Assembly (NCBI GenBank): GCA_035264765.1
Contig: DATFPQ010000251.1
Span: 1-5,615, forward strand
Direction of reading: 5' to 3'
From: DATFPQ01 sp035264765
GTDB taxonomy: Bacteria > Actinomycetota > Actinomycetes > Actinomycetales > Angustibacteraceae
Length of the DNA: 5,615 nucleotides
Part shown: positions 4,995 to 5,615 of the stretch, one piece after another
How the letters are laid out: each line of letters starts with the position of its first letter
Position numbering within the stretch: the stretch's first letter is position 1
Translations under genes and position numbers: made by a program
Notes under the pieces: generated by a model
What the model was told of the DNA's origin: nothing
Seen by the model: only the letters and a program-made list of their open reading frames with translations
The model's database searches: none

Positions 4995-5615
4995 GTGGAC
5001 GACGACGCGCTGGCCGACGCGACCTTCGAGCACGTGCGCCTGCGGCGGCACGGGGACCACGTGGCCGAGCTCGTGCTCGACCGGCCGGAGGCGCTGAACG
5101 CCGTCTCGACGGCGATGGCCGGGGACCTCGCGGCGGCCACGGCGCTGCTGGCGGCGGCGCGGGACGTCCGGGCGGTCGTGGTGTCCAGCTCGGCTGACCC
5201 GGCCTTCTGCGTCGGGGCCGACCTGAAGGAGCGCAACCGGTTCACGGACGCCGAGCTGCTGGCCCAGCGGCCGGTCACCGCGGCCGCCTACCGGGGGGTG
5301 CTGGACCTGCCGATGCCGACAGTTGCCGCGGTGCACGGGTACGCGCTCGGGGGCGGATTCGAGATCGCCCTCTCGTGCGACCTGGTGGTGGTCGACGAGA
5401 CGGCCGTCGTCGGTCTGCCCGAGGTGAGCGTCGGCCTGGTCCCTGGCGGTGGGGGCACCCAGCTGTTGACTCGTCGGGTGGGCTGGTCGCGTGCCGCCGA
5501 CCTGGTGTTCACCGCACGCCGGCTGGACGCCGCACAGGCGCTCGCGCACGGGTGCGTCGACCGCGTCGTCCCGGCCGGCGAGGCGCGCGCCGCCGCGCTC
5601 GAGCTGGCGGACACG
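4995..5615 (+). CDS. Enoyl-CoA hydratase/isomerase (crotonase family), N-terminal 207 codons
   Basis: A crotonase-fold enzyme, open to the right edge of the window; full members run about 255-270 residues, so roughly 50-60 are missing. Motifs seen: LDRPEALNAV (28-37); the first oxyanion-hole segment FCVGADLKER (71-80); the second, GYALGGGFEIALSCD (115-129); and LPEVSVGLVPGGGGTQ (141-156). Glu123 (GGGFE) and Glu143 (LPE) are 20 residues apart, matching catalytic Glu144 and Glu164 of rat enoyl-CoA hydratase. This supports a true hydratase that adds water to a 2-enoyl-CoA, as in beta-oxidation or branched-chain amino acid breakdown. An isomerase or another crotonase activity cannot be ruled out without the C-terminus. 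The GTG at 4995 is fixed by the in-frame TAG at 4983. The gene lies 67 bp after the cyclase with its own promoter box and would draw on the same acyl-CoA pool as the carboxylase. Confidence 0.92.
   Translation, partial: MDDDALADATFEHVRLRRHGDHVAELVLDRPEALNAVSTAMAGDLAAATALLAAARDVRAVVVSSSADPAFCVGADLKERNRFTDAELLAQRPVTAAAYRGVLDLPMPTVAAVHGYALGGGFEIALSCDLVVVDETAVVGLPEVSVGLVPGGGGTQLLTRRVGWSRAADLVFTARRLDAAQALAHGCVDRVVPAGEARAAALELADT

Overview
The window is very GC-rich, with strong G/C third-position bias, GTG start codons and several starts that lack a Shine-Dalgarno sequence. Together with an acyl-CoA carboxylase epsilon subunit, a family essentially confined to actinobacteria, this points to a high-GC actinomycete chromosome. 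The genus cannot be fixed from the sequence. There are no RNA genes, mobile elements, CRISPR arrays or other signs of transfer. It looks like a conserved housekeeping locus.

Layout. Two gene blocks diverge from a 39-bp region at 2400-2438. Leftward (minus strand) runs the carboxyltransferase beta subunit of a propionyl/acyl-CoA carboxylase (780-2399), the tiny epsilon subunit (556-783, overlapping the beta stop by 4 nt), a 115-bp gap with a candidate terminator hairpin, and then the first 146 codons of a DUF885 protein running off the left edge. Rightward (plus strand) runs a stand-alone biotin protein ligase BirA (2439-3326), a two-helix membrane protein with a bacterial PH domain (3334-3834), and a class III adenylate cyclase with an N-terminal regulatory domain (3842-4927). 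These three are separated by only 7 bp each. After a 67-bp gap comes the first 207 codons of an enoyl-CoA hydratase/isomerase (crotonase) that leaves the right edge.

How the genes fit together. BirA attaches biotin to the alpha (biotin carboxylase/carrier) subunit, which is not in this window. The beta and epsilon subunits then use carboxybiotin to carboxylate an acyl-CoA, and residue choice in beta favours propionyl-CoA. The crotonase adds a second acyl-CoA activity. The adenylate cyclase retains every residue needed for catalysis and for ATP specificity, and it appears to be co-transcribed with birA. This places cAMP synthesis genetically next to biotin-dependent acyl-CoA metabolism.

The most striking structural signal is regulatory. 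Four of the seven genes (DUF885, beta subunit, birA, crotonase) start with the same arrangement, TAGNNT, exactly six bases, then GTG. This is the expected form of a leaderless promoter in which transcription begins on the start codon. Two of these promoters are packed back-to-back between birA and the carboxylase gene, so they probably compete for RNA polymerase. I found no convincing evidence of a wholly new biological system.
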